64,000 bases of DNA. It comes from CAWAPS01 sp963783945. GTDB taxonomy: Bacteria; Actinomycetota; Acidimicrobiia; Acidimicrobiales; Palsa-688. The position numbers and the translations under genes were made by a program. The DNA is taken from assembly GCA_963783945.1 (NCBI GenBank), contig CAWAPS010000019.1:1064932-1128931 (forward strand). Reading direction: 5' to 3'. This document shows, piece after piece, positions 8,147 through 16,858 of this stretch. The notes under the pieces are model-generated. The model worked only from the letters and a program-made list of their open reading frames with translations. It ran no database searches and was not told the origin of the DNA. Each line of letters begins with the position of its first letter. The first letter of the stretch is position 1.

Positions 8147-9268
8147 GTGAGGGGAGCATTGGGCTACATCGACAGTGACACTCACGTACGCGAGCCTGAT
8201 GCCGCCTGGGACTACCTGCAACCGGGCGATCGCCACTACCGCCCCGTCAAGGATGAAGGGGGCACCTGGGTGGTAGGCGGACTGCCGATACAGGCCCCGT
8301 TCGATGCTGGGGCCATGCCGGGCGAGTACAACGACCTGTTCCCACCGGGGTCGGTGGACCTTGCCGACCCCGCCGCCCGCCTCAGACGCATGGATCTTCT
8401 TGGCATTGACGTCCAGGTTCTCTTCTCGAGCCTCTGGTTGAACGTCGAGATTGTTTCTCCGGACGAGGAAGCAGCTCTCATGCGCAGTTGGAACCGATGG
8501 ATGGCCGATCGGGTCGCTGACACGAATGGTCGACTGCGGTGGATGCTCGAGGTGCCTTTCCGCCAACCAGAGAGCGCCGTGAAGGAGATGAGCTTTGGGA
8601 AGGAGCACGGTGCAGCCGGGGTACACCTGAGCGGACTGCGCCATGGGGTCACCGTGGCAAGCCCCTTGTACCGGCCTATATACGAAAAAGCTCAGGAGCT
8701 GGAGCTGGTTGTTTCGGTTCATGTGGGAGGTGACACCCGGATATTCCGGGACGATCGCTCGATCGTCTTCATCAACAACCTCTCGCCTGTCCCTGGCGCG
8801 CTGTACGCGCTGCTGCGAACGGGCGTCCCCTCGGAGTTCCCCCACCTCAGGTGGGCATTCGTGGAAGCGGGAGCCTCTTGGCTGCCGTTCGCCGTCCAGG
8901 AGGCCAGCCGGGCCGACGCCCGGGGAAACAGGGTGGCTCGGAATTGGCGGGACTTTGCCGGCACCGTCTTACCCGATAACAGGTTCTTCGTAACCTGCCA
9001 GATCGATGACGATTTGCCGTACCTGTGCGGCCTCTTTGGTTCAGGCAATCTCATTCATGGCACGGACTACTCACACATGGACCTCGGGTCAGACCCTTAC
9101 GGGCACCACATCATCGCGACAAGATCTGATCTGACAACCGATGACGCGGCGGCGATTGTCGACTCGAACGCCCGCCGTCTGTTGGGCATCGACCCGTCCT
9201 TCACCCCGGCGCCACTTCCCCAGCTGAGCCCCTACGTCGTCGGAGTAACAAAAGACTGGGTTAGCTGA
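8147..9268 (+). CDS. Amidohydrolase-2 family protein
   Basis: A protein of up to 373 residues with the metal motif YIDSDTHVREPDAAW near the N-terminus, a barrel His in LVVSVHVGGD and a C-terminal Asp in HGTDYSHMDLG. The family includes ACMSD-like decarboxylases and hydrolases. Start is uncertain: GTG at 8147 has a GGAGG directly against it, too close. TTG at 8159, in frame, follows GAGGGGAG and would give MGYIDSDTH, the usual family N-terminus. It lies 22 bases after the binding lipoprotein, so the two are likely co-transcribed. Confidence 0.88.
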   Translation: MRGALGYIDSDTHVREPDAAWDYLQPGDRHYRPVKDEGGTWVVGGLPIQAPFDAGAMPGEYNDLFPPGSVDLADPAARLRRMDLLGIDVQVLFSSLWLNVEIVSPDEEAALMRSWNRWMADRVADTNGRLRWMLEVPFRQPESAVKEMSFGKEHGAAGVHLSGLRHGVTVASPLYRPIYEKAQELELVVSVHVGGDTRIFRDDRSIVFINNLSPVPGALYALLRTGVPSEFPHLRWAFVEAGASWLPFAVQEASRADARGNRVARNWRDFAGTVLPDNRFFVTCQIDDDLPYLCGLFGSGNLIHGTDYSHMDLGSDPYGHHIIATRSDLTTDDAAAIVDSNARRLLGIDPSFTPAPLPQLSPYVVGVTKDWVS

Positions 9269-9295
9269 TTCCGGAGACGCTTTACGAGCGGAGTT

Positions 9296-10459
9296 TCAGC
9301 GATCAGCTCCCAGGATCAGCGTGCTCGCGGAGCTGAACCACCCCCCCGTGCCATTGACGCAGCATAACTTGGCGCCAGGCACCTGGCGAGGGCCGCATTC
9401 GCCGCGGAGTTGCCGTACGCCTTCCACCATCAGAAACATTCCTCGCATTCCGGGATGGCACGCCGATAGGCCGCCTCCATCCGTGTTGGTCGGCAGCGCC
9501 CCGCCGACTCGAAGCCGGCCGTCCTCGACGAAGGAGCCGCCCTCGCCCTTCTTGCAGAAACCGAGGCCTTCCAGAGTCAGAAGCACCATCGGAGTGAAGG
9601 CGTCGTAAAGCTGGCAGACATCAATATCGTAGGGCGTGACCCCGGCTCGGGCGAAGGCGAGCTTCCCCGATCGCACACAGGGTGACTCGGTGAAGTCCTG
9701 CCATTCGCTCATCGTGGTATGGGAAGTGGCTTCGCCAGTACCGAGGATCCACACCGGCCTCTTGGCGCAATCGCGGGCCCGGTCCTCGTTGGTCAGCACG
9801 ACCGATCCGCCCCCGTCTGAGCGGATGCAACAGTGGAGCTTGGTCAGCGGGTCGGCCATCATGCGCTCGTTCTGTACGTCGTCGATGGTTATTGGTTCGG
9901 TGTAGAAGGCTTCGGGGTTGAGCGAAGCGTTGTACCGGGTGGACACCGCGATTTCGGCTAGCTGGTCGGCGGTGGTCCCGAACTCGACCATGTGGCGGCG
10001 AGCGCTAAGGGCGTACTTGGCGATGAGCGAGTGGCCATAAGGCGCATCGAACTGTCCTGGGCCTCGGGCGCTGAAAGCCAGGTTGGCGGTGCGCAACTTG
10101 CGCTTCAGGTCCGCCCGGGTAGTGGAGCCGTACGTAAGCACGATCACCTCGGCCAGACCCAGGGCGATTGCCGCGTAGGCGTGCTCGGCCATGAACTCCC
10201 ACGTGGCTCCGCCTACCCCCGTGGAGTCGACCCAGGTCGGGCGCAGGCCCAGGTACTCCGCCACTTCGATCGGCGCAAGAGTTCCGGTGCCACACGACAT
10301 GAACCCGTCCACGTCGGACTTCCCTAATCCGGCGTCGGCCAAAGCTCGGCTGGTGGCCTGGTAGTGGAGCTCGAAGACGTCTTTGTCGTCAACCCGCCCG
10401 CAATCCGAGAGGGCGGCGCCGACGATAGCAACTCCCCGGGCGTGGGTCATCGTCGTCAT
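9296..10459 (-). CDS. Thiolase-family lipid-transfer protein
   Basis: A 387-residue thiolase-fold protein of the SCPx group. It has the N-terminal GVAIVGAALSDCG and ADAGLGKSDVDGFMSCG blocks, LYDAFTPMVLLTLEGLG, and LPTNTDGGGLSACHPGMRG near the end. Unlike the thiolase at 2928-4094 it keeps Cys-His in the last motif. No DUF35 gene is adjacent. The ATG at 10459 overlaps the SDR stop by 4 bases (ATGA), which fixes the start. Last gene of the minus operon acyl-CoA ligase, enoyl-CoA hydratase, SDR, thiolase: a full beta-oxidation-like order, where it would cleave the 3-oxoacyl-CoA. Substrate unknown. Confidence 0.85.
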   Translation of the reverse strand: MTTMTHARGVAIVGAALSDCGRVDDKDVFELHYQATSRALADAGLGKSDVDGFMSCGTGTLAPIEVAEYLGLRPTWVDSTGVGGATWEFMAEHAYAAIALGLAEVIVLTYGSTTRADLKRKLRTANLAFSARGPGQFDAPYGHSLIAKYALSARRHMVEFGTTADQLAEIAVSTRYNASLNPEAFYTEPITIDDVQNERMMADPLTKLHCCIRSDGGGSVVLTNEDRARDCAKRPVWILGTGEATSHTTMSEWQDFTESPCVRSGKLAFARAGVTPYDIDVCQLYDAFTPMVLLTLEGLGFCKKGEGGSFVEDGRLRVGGALPTNTDGGGLSACHPGMRGMFLMVEGVRQLRGECGPRQVPGAKLCCVNGTGGWFSSASTLILGADR

Positions 10460-11385
10460 CGTCCTATCTGGAGGCCGGGGTGGCGGGTCCGGAAGATGTG
10501 GGCGTTCACCTCGGCTCCGATCTCGGACGGTTCCCATCTCCTTGGCTGCCCGTCCGGTGTCCTGGCCTGGACGCTGGGGCCGAGCGCCCAGGGCTGGTAG
10601 AGGGTGATTGAGTTGCCGACAGCCTGGAACACCTGGCCGGTGACGTGCAGCGCCTCATCGGACGCCAGCCATACGACCATGGGAGCCGAGTTGGCGGGAT
10701 TCATCACCTCGAACCCCTCGTACTCCTCCGGTTCCCGGACGTGCATGTCCTTATTGGCCGAAGCCAGGATCCTGGTGACGCCCCCAGGGGCGACGGCGTT
10801 GCAACGAACCCCGTAGCGGGCCAGCTCGAGGCTGGTGATGATCGTCAGAGCGGCGATTGCCGCCTTTGCTGCCCCGTAGTTGGCCTGGCCGACGTTGCCC
10901 TGCAAGCCGGCGCTGGAGACCGTGTTGACGATGGCAGCTCGGGGCTGGATGCCGCCCTTTGATCGCTCCCGCCAGTACCTGGCGGCGTGGTGGGTTACCG
11001 CGAAGGTGCCCTTCTGGTGCACCCTGACGACGGAATCCCAATCTTCCTCTGCCATCGAGAACAGCATCCTGTCTCGCACGATGCCGGCGTTGTTGACCAC
11101 AATGTCGAGACCGCCGAAAGCGTCGACCGCCTCGGTCACCAGGTGAGCCGCTCCCGCCCAGTCCGACACATCTCCGGATTCGGCGATCGCTTCGCCGCCG
11201 CGGCTGCGGATAAGGTCGGCCACCTCGTCGGCCGGGCACTTGTCGGCTCCCTCGCCGCTGACCGTGGAGCCCAGGTCATTGACTACGACCTTTGCTCCCT
11301 CTTTCGCCAGCTCCAGCGCCTCGCCGCGTCCTATGCCGTGCCCCGCCCCGGTCACGACAGCGACCTTTCCGTCTAGTAGACCCAT
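10456..11385 (-). CDS. SDR family 3-hydroxyacyl-CoA dehydrogenase-like oxidoreductase
   Basis: A 309-residue short-chain dehydrogenase. The NAD(P) motif VTGAGHGIGRGEAL is at about residues 10-23, NNAG at about 96-99, and the catalytic Ser and YGAAK (Tyr-x3-Lys) at about 150-170. The sequence resembles the dehydrogenase part of multifunctional peroxisomal enzymes (GKVAVVTGAGHGIG, KVVVNDLGS). ATG at 11385 is chosen because the residues before it do not resemble the family and overlap the upstream gene. It is 34 bases after the enoyl-CoA hydratase and would oxidise its 3-hydroxyacyl-CoA product. Confidence 0.9.
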   Translation of the reverse strand: MGLLDGKVAVVTGAGHGIGRGEALELAKEGAKVVVNDLGSTVSGEGADKCPADEVADLIRSRGGEAIAESGDVSDWAGAAHLVTEAVDAFGGLDIVVNNAGIVRDRMLFSMAEEDWDSVVRVHQKGTFAVTHHAARYWRERSKGGIQPRAAIVNTVSSAGLQGNVGQANYGAAKAAIAALTIITSLELARYGVRCNAVAPGGVTRILASANKDMHVREPEEYEGFEVMNPANSAPMVVWLASDEALHVTGQVFQAVGNSITLYQPWALGPSVQARTPDGQPRRWEPSEIGAEVNAHIFRTRHPGLQIGR

Positions 11386-11419
11386 GCCTGTCTCTCTGCC
11401 TGTCTCCTGTAGTAGGGGC

Positions 11420-12253
11420 CTACCAGCCCCTGAACTCGGGGCGACGCCGCTCCATGAACGCTCGCATGCCCTCACGAGCGTCATCGGTGTGACCGACGAG
11501 TTCCTGAGCCAATGCCTCCTCCTCGAACGCGGTTGAGCGGGAAGACTCAAACGAGCGGTTGAGCAGCCACTTGGTAATGCCCAGGGCCTTGGTCGGTAAC
11601 CGCGCGAGGCGTTCGGCCCACTCGGTGGCCGTCCCGTCGAGTTCTGCCCGGGGAACAACCTTGTTCACCAGCCCCATGCGTTCAGCTTCCCTCGCCGACA
11701 CGTCATCACCGAAGAACATCAGCTCCTTGGCCTTCTGCAGCCCAACGATGCGAGGCAACAGGTAACAACCACCGGCGTCGGGAATGATGCCCCGCCGCAC
11801 GAACACCTCGATGAGGCGCGCCTCTTCGGCCATGATGACGAGGTCACACGCCAAAGCAAGATGAGCCCCTGCCCCCGCTGCCACCCCGTTGACCGCGCCG
11901 ATCACCGGCTTCTCGCAGTCAAGGGCGGAAGCGATCAGACGGCCCCAGCCCTGGCGAATCATGCGCGCTCCCTCTCCCACTATGCGCTCCGGTGCGCCCT
12001 CCGGTCTGGGCGCATCCGGGCGGGGAGCGCCAAGCTGAGCTCCGGTGCAGAAGCCTTCACCGACGCCGGTCAGTACAATGACCCGCACATCCAGCGAGCC
12101 CGACGCCTCGTTCAACAGACCGCAGACGCGGTCCCGCATCTGCCCCGTCAGAGCATTGCGGGCATCAGGGTTGTTGATAGTTAAGCGGCCGATGCCGTCT
12201 TCGACCTGCCAGCCGACCAGTTCTTCCAGGGAACGAACAACCGGATTCACCAT
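11420..12253 (-). CDS. Enoyl-CoA hydratase/isomerase (crotonase family)
   Basis: A 277-residue crotonase-fold protein. Oxyanion-hole segments are GEGFCTGAQLGAP (about 67-79) and GVAAGAGAHLALACDLVI (about 122-139), followed by RRGIIPDAGGCYLLPRIVG, the usual catalytic-loop region. Length is typical. The start lies 12 bases after the acyl-CoA ligase stop. In this operon it would hydrate the enoyl-CoA formed after ligase activation; no acyl-CoA dehydrogenase gene is seen in the operon, so that step must come from elsewhere or the substrate is already unsaturated. Confidence 0.9.
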   Translation of the reverse strand: MVNPVVRSLEELVGWQVEDGIGRLTINNPDARNALTGQMRDRVCGLLNEASGSLDVRVIVLTGVGEGFCTGAQLGAPRPDAPRPEGAPERIVGEGARMIRQGWGRLIASALDCEKPVIGAVNGVAAGAGAHLALACDLVIMAEEARLIEVFVRRGIIPDAGGCYLLPRIVGLQKAKELMFFGDDVSAREAERMGLVNKVVPRAELDGTATEWAERLARLPTKALGITKWLLNRSFESSRSTAFEEEALAQELVGHTDDAREGMRAFMERRRPEFRGW

Positions 12254-12265
12254 AGCCAGGCGCCC

Positions 12266-13789
12266 TCAGCCCCGCCGCACGGCAAAGCCACTCGCGCCCT
12301 GCCACAACTCGTTCCGCAAAGAGGCGCGCAGCAGCTTCCCACTCTCATCCCTGGGCAACGGCTGGTCTCGCACGACGACCCGTCGCGGCCGTTTGTAGTC
12401 GGCGACCCGGCCGGCCGCCGCTTCCAACACTGCCTGGGCGGCGTCCTCTCCCGGCACCCCGTGAGCGGGAACCACGAACACCGCGACCATTTCGCCCCGC
12501 TCCTCGTCGGGAGCGCCCACCACGCACAACTCCGACACACTTGGCATTCCCCCCAGAAGGTCCTCTACCTCAGCCGGGTAGATGTTCACCCCCGCTGAGA
12601 TGATCACGTCACCAGAGCGACCGGAGACAAACAAGTAACCGTCGCCGTCAACCCATCCGATATCGCCTGAAGTGAACATGTCGCGGCAGTGGGCGGCGGC
12701 CGTCTTCGCCGGGTCTCCCATGTACTCGAAATCAGTTCGGGCCCAGAAGAACACCCGGCCTTCTTCCCCGGGCTTGAGCCGTTCACCGTTAGGGCCCAGG
12801 ATGCGTATGTCGTCGTCGGACCCCGACACTGCTCTGCCGACGGTGCCCGGCCGCGCCAGCCACTCTTCAGTGCTGACGACTGTCATTCCGCCCTCGCTCG
12901 ACCCGAAATACTCGATCAAGATCGGACCGAGCCAGTCGATCGCCCGCCTTTTCAACTCGACCGGGCAGGGCTCCCCGCCATGAACCACCCGGCGGAGGTC
13001 CCGCAGCTCATGGGCCTCCCGCACCTCCGCCGGCAGGGCAAGCCACTGCCGCAGCATGGTGGGCACGACTACCGTCGACACCACTCCCCGGTCGAGCTCC
13101 TCGAGAGCGTGGCCTGGCTCCCAGCGATCGAGTAACCGCAGGGGCGCCCCACAGGCCAGCGTGCCGAGGGCGAAGGTGAGCGGCGCGCCGTGACACAACC
13201 GGGCAACGACAAGATGGGCCCCGTCGGAAGGAATCTCCAGGCGGGCGTTGATCAGCCCACTCCTCGGGAACGACTCGCTGAACGGTAGCCGGTCCAAACC
13301 GACGTAGCGAACGCCTTTCGGTCGACCAGTCGTGCCGGAGGTGTAGGTCAGCTTCCAGCCGATGCGCTCATACGGCACGGGCATGCCAATGTAGGGTTCG
13401 AGGCGATCCCACAGGCGCCCGAGGTCGACCACCGGCAACCCGCGCTCCCGGGCCGCTTCGGCGGCAGCAGGGATGTCGCTGGCAACTAAACGCGAAGCGG
13501 CGTCATCGAGCACATACCCCACTTCGTTAGCCGTCCAGCCGGTCTTCACGGGGGTAAAAATGAAACCGCCCCGCATGGCCCCGAGGACCACGTCAAGGTA
13601 CTCCACACGGTTGGAGCCGGATATCAGCAAGTGATCGCCGGGCTCGAGACCCTCTGCTTCGAGCAGATGCACAACGGCGGCCGAGCGCTCGTCCAGCACC
13701 CGCCACGACCGCTGACTAATCGAATCCTGCAGCGCGACGGCATCAGGAGGGCGCCCTACCAGCTCCCACAACGGTGGCGCCTGTCGCAT
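12266..13789 (-). CDS. AMP-binding acyl-CoA ligase
   Basis: A 507-residue member of the acyl/aryl-CoA synthetase (ANL) family. Visible motifs are the P-loop TYTSGTTGRPKGV, the adenylate motif SGDIGWVDGDGYLFVSGR, DVIISAGVNIYPAEVE, and the C-terminal catalytic Lys in PRDESGKLLR. An in-frame ATG at 13828 exists, but ATG at 13789 follows a strong GGGGGAGGAG ribosome site, so it is preferred. First gene of the minus operon; its start faces the plus operon at 13884, with 94 bases between for two promoters. It would activate a carboxylic acid with ATP and CoA. Confidence 0.92.
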   Translation of the reverse strand: MRQAPPLWELVGRPPDAVALQDSISQRSWRVLDERSAAVVHLLEAEGLEPGDHLLISGSNRVEYLDVVLGAMRGGFIFTPVKTGWTANEVGYVLDDAASRLVASDIPAAAEAARERGLPVVDLGRLWDRLEPYIGMPVPYERIGWKLTYTSGTTGRPKGVRYVGLDRLPFSESFPRSGLINARLEIPSDGAHLVVARLCHGAPLTFALGTLACGAPLRLLDRWEPGHALEELDRGVVSTVVVPTMLRQWLALPAEVREAHELRDLRRVVHGGEPCPVELKRRAIDWLGPILIEYFGSSEGGMTVVSTEEWLARPGTVGRAVSGSDDDIRILGPNGERLKPGEEGRVFFWARTDFEYMGDPAKTAAAHCRDMFTSGDIGWVDGDGYLFVSGRSGDVIISAGVNIYPAEVEDLLGGMPSVSELCVVGAPDEERGEMVAVFVVPAHGVPGEDAAQAVLEAAAGRVADYKRPRRVVVRDQPLPRDESGKLLRASLRNELWQGASGFAVRRG

Positions 13790-13883
13790 GCTCTCCTCCC
13801 CCTCCCTAATCACTGCGCATAGTAGCAACGGTTCCCTTGTCCGTCGAGTGCCCAGCCCCTATGCTTAGGATCGTGATCGGGAG

Positions 13884-14351
13884 GTGCGGATGTCGGCGCT
13901 CACTGAGCTAAAGGGCCAACAGCTCGGGACGCGCCGGATCCAGATCGAGCGAGGACCCGTCCGGGTCTTCGCCCAGGCATGCAAGGACGACAGCCCCCGG
14001 TACCTGGGTGAGGACGCCCCGGTACCACCGACATTTCCGTTTGTCATGGCCTACTGGGGATCGCTCGAGTCAGGCGGCCCCATAGGCCTCCCGGTCGAGA
14101 AGCTGCGAGGTCCCGGGCGTCTCATCCTGCACGGGGAGCAGGCATTTCAGTACCAGCGCTGGCCCAAGGTCGGGGACGTCCTCGACGGAACCACTCGAGT
14201 CAGCGATGTTTACGAGAAGCCTCGCGCCAACGGAGGCTTGATGGAGTTCTACCTCACCGAGACCGAATGGCGCGATGCCCGGACCGGCGAACCAGTGTGC
14301 ACATCGCTCTTCACCCTTATAGTCAACGTCGCACCGTCGTCGAACACCTGA
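13884..14351 (+). CDS. MaoC N-terminal (FAS1-like dehydratase) domain protein
   Basis: A 155-residue protein matching the FAS1-like dehydratase half-domain found at the N-terminus of double hot-dog MaoC proteins: IERGPVRVFAQACKDDSPRY, VPPTFPFVMAYWG, LILHGEQAFQYQRWPKVGD. Standalone versions lack the catalytic DxNPxH motif and usually pair with a second MaoC subunit. No such partner is adjacent; the MaoC protein at 806-1240 is the nearest. Start is GTG 13884 or ATG 13890. First gene of a plus operon with the double CoA-transferase. A dehydratase or thioester-binding role is inferred from family only. Confidence 0.75.
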   Translation: MRMSALTELKGQQLGTRRIQIERGPVRVFAQACKDDSPRYLGEDAPVPPTFPFVMAYWGSLESGGPIGLPVEKLRGPGRLILHGEQAFQYQRWPKVGDVLDGTTRVSDVYEKPRANGGLMEFYLTETEWRDARTGEPVCTSLFTLIVNVAPSSNT

Positions 14352-14388
14352 GTCCAGACCCAAAGGCTGTCAATCGTCGTATGAGCTC

Positions 14389-16824
14389 ATGAATGCATCT
14401 TGCCCGTTGGACGGCCTCCTGGTGCTGGACTTGTCCAGCGGGATACCGGGCGCGTATTGCGCCAAGCATCTAGCAGACGGGGGCGCCGAGGTGATCCGGG
14501 TCGAACCCCCAGAAGGCGATGAGCTACGGCGATGGAGCCACGGGCTTCTGCCCCCCGGTGACAGCGGCGCTCTGTTCCAATTCCTGGGCTGCTCAACCAA
14601 GAGCTTCGCTGTCGATAGCCGCCCCGATAGTCTCGGGAAGTTGGACGAGCTGTTGGCGGCCGCTGACGTGATCATCTGGTCAGCGGCAGGACCGGTCACC
14701 CGGTTTCCCGAACTGTCGCCCCAAACGCTGCACGCCCGATTCCCCGCGGCGATCGTTGCCGCCATCTCGCCCTTCGGGCTCACTGGCCCCTGGGCCGAGC
14801 GGGCGTCGTCCGATCTCACCCTTCAGGCTTGGGCGGGCGCCGCGACACTCGGAACGGTCGACTCGCCCCCCGCCCAGTGGGGCGGCCGGGTCGGACAGTG
14901 GCTGGCGGGAATCTTCGCCGCCGTGGGAGTTCTCACCGCTCGGCGCCCCCAGGTCTCCGCGGGTATCGGCGACCTGGTCGACGTCTCCATTCTGGAGGTC
15001 CTGGAGTACTGCGTAGGAATGTACCCCGTCACCCGCCGGACGATGAGCTCGGCTGAACAGAACGCCGCCGCGGAGAACGGTCCGAACCGGTCGGTCATGA
15101 TCCCCATGATCGAAAAAACCACTGACGGATGGGCCGGCTTCATGGTCGCCACCGCGACGATGTGGGAATCATTCTCGCTCCTGGTCGAGCACCCGGAGTG
15201 GGCTGAAGATGAACCGCTGTACTCCTACGCCGGTCGGGCGGCGCGGCGGGCTGAACTGGAAGCGGCCATTAGCGCGTGGGTAGGCGCCCGGAGCACCGCC
15301 GAGGTGCTGGAAGCCGCTTCTCTGCTTCGGGTTCCGGTGGCGCCGGTGGGCAATGGGGCGACGGTCCCCGGGTTCGATCACTTCGCCGAGAACGGGTTCT
15401 ACGTGCGCAACCCCGCGACGAAGTGGCTCCAACCGAACGTGCCGTACAGGTTCACCGGCACCGCCGCCAGTAGACCGTTTCAGCCGGCGCCCCGAACCGG
15501 CCAGCACAACTCGGAACTCCAGGGCCGGCGGTATTCACCCAAGAAGGCCACGACCGCCCGAAACCACAAACTGCCCCTCGAGGGTGTTCGGGTCGCTGAC
15601 TTCACCGCCTTCTGGGCCGGCCCGATGGTCGGACATTATCTGGCAACCATGGGCGCTGACGTCATACACGTCGAGTCCCCGAAGCACCCTGATGCCATCC
15701 GCGGTCACTCTGTAAAGACCACTTCCGACGACCTCTGGTGGGAGTGGAGCCCCAACTTCCACGGACCAAACACCAACAAGCGCGGCGTCACCATAGACAT
15801 GGCTAGCGTCCAGGGCCGGGAACTCGCCAAACGTCTAATAGCGCACTGTGATGTCATGCTCGAGAACTACTCACCCAGGGTGATGATGCACTGGGACCTG
15901 GAGTACAGCGCGGTCAGGGCCATCCGGCCCGACATCGTCTATGTGCGCATGCCCGCGTTCGGGCTGTCGGGGCCCTGGAGAGACCGAACCGGGTATGCCC
16001 AAACCATGGAACAGGTCTCCGGGATGGCCTGGGTGACCGGATTCCCGGACCGGCCCCCACTGGTGCTGCACGGAACCTGCGACCCGCTGGCTGGCACGCA
16101 CGCCACTATGGCTCTGCTGCTGGCGCTCGAACACCGGGAGCGAACCGGTGAAGGTATGCAGGTCGAAGTGCCGATGGTCGGCGGCGCCTTGAACGTCACA
16201 GCCGAACAAGTTCTCGAATATCAGGCTTATGGCCGGCTTCTGGAGCGGCAAGGAAACCACGGCACAGGTGCGCCACAGAACCTGTATGTAACCGGCGACC
16301 TGGACGCCATCGGGCGCCAAGACACCTGGGTGGCGATCGCGGTCGAGACTGACGACCAGTGGCTATCGCTGCGCCAGGCTCTCGGGAACCCGGAATGGGC
16401 CAATGAAACGTCGTATCTCACTTCCGCCGGGCGCCGAGGGGCACACCACGTCCTCGACAAGCACCTGGCCGCATGGTGCGAGGAGCGGCCAGCCGACGAA
16501 ATAGTAGCCGCTCTCTGGCCACTCGGAGTCCCCGTGGGCACGGTCACTCCTGCCAGCCACGGCGACACCCTCGAACAGCATCGGGCCCGGCAGTTCTACG
16601 AACCGGTTCCGCACCCGGTCACCGGCACCCAGCTCCACATCGCCTTCCCCCTCCGACTCGAAAACGGGCCGCGCCCGATGCACCGCACTCCTGCACCCAC
16701 CCTTGGCCAACACAACCAGGCCGTCTTCGGCGACCTGCTCGGCTTGGCCGAAGATGAAATCAAAGCGCTTGAGGAGGAAGACGTAATCGGTACCAGGCTG
16801 CTGGGCCAACACCGCACTCGCTAA
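14389..16824 (+). CDS. Double-domain family III CoA-transferase
   Basis: An 811-residue fusion of two CaiB/BaiF CoA-transferase domains, about twice the usual 400 residues. Domain 1 (about 7-385) begins LLVLDLSSGIPGAYCAKHLA and has an Asp at about 142 (SSDLTLQAWAG) where the catalytic Asp is expected. Domain 2 (about 397-780) begins VRVADFTAFWAGPMVGHYLA and has Ala at the aligned position (GYAQTMEQVSG), a pattern of another subgroup. Family III enzymes are normally interlocked homodimers, so the fusion may make a single-chain heterodimer. It lies between the half-MaoC gene and an SDR. A decayed gene of the same layout is at 55-763. Confidence 0.9.
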   Translation: MNASCPLDGLLVLDLSSGIPGAYCAKHLADGGAEVIRVEPPEGDELRRWSHGLLPPGDSGALFQFLGCSTKSFAVDSRPDSLGKLDELLAAADVIIWSAAGPVTRFPELSPQTLHARFPAAIVAAISPFGLTGPWAERASSDLTLQAWAGAATLGTVDSPPAQWGGRVGQWLAGIFAAVGVLTARRPQVSAGIGDLVDVSILEVLEYCVGMYPVTRRTMSSAEQNAAAENGPNRSVMIPMIEKTTDGWAGFMVATATMWESFSLLVEHPEWAEDEPLYSYAGRAARRAELEAAISAWVGARSTAEVLEAASLLRVPVAPVGNGATVPGFDHFAENGFYVRNPATKWLQPNVPYRFTGTAASRPFQPAPRTGQHNSELQGRRYSPKKATTARNHKLPLEGVRVADFTAFWAGPMVGHYLATMGADVIHVESPKHPDAIRGHSVKTTSDDLWWEWSPNFHGPNTNKRGVTIDMASVQGRELAKRLIAHCDVMLENYSPRVMMHWDLEYSAVRAIRPDIVYVRMPAFGLSGPWRDRTGYAQTMEQVSGMAWVTGFPDRPPLVLHGTCDPLAGTHATMALLLALEHRERTGEGMQVEVPMVGGALNVTAEQVLEYQAYGRLLERQGNHGTGAPQNLYVTGDLDAIGRQDTWVAIAVETDDQWLSLRQALGNPEWANETSYLTSAGRRGAHHVLDKHLAAWCEERPADEIVAALWPLGVPVGTVTPASHGDTLEQHRARQFYEPVPHPVTGTQLHIAFPLRLENGPRPMHRTPAPTLGQHNQAVFGDLLGLAEDEIKALEEEDVIGTRLLGQHRTR

Positions 16825-16858
16825 TCGAAACGACACGAGGAGATGTCATGGGGGTGTT

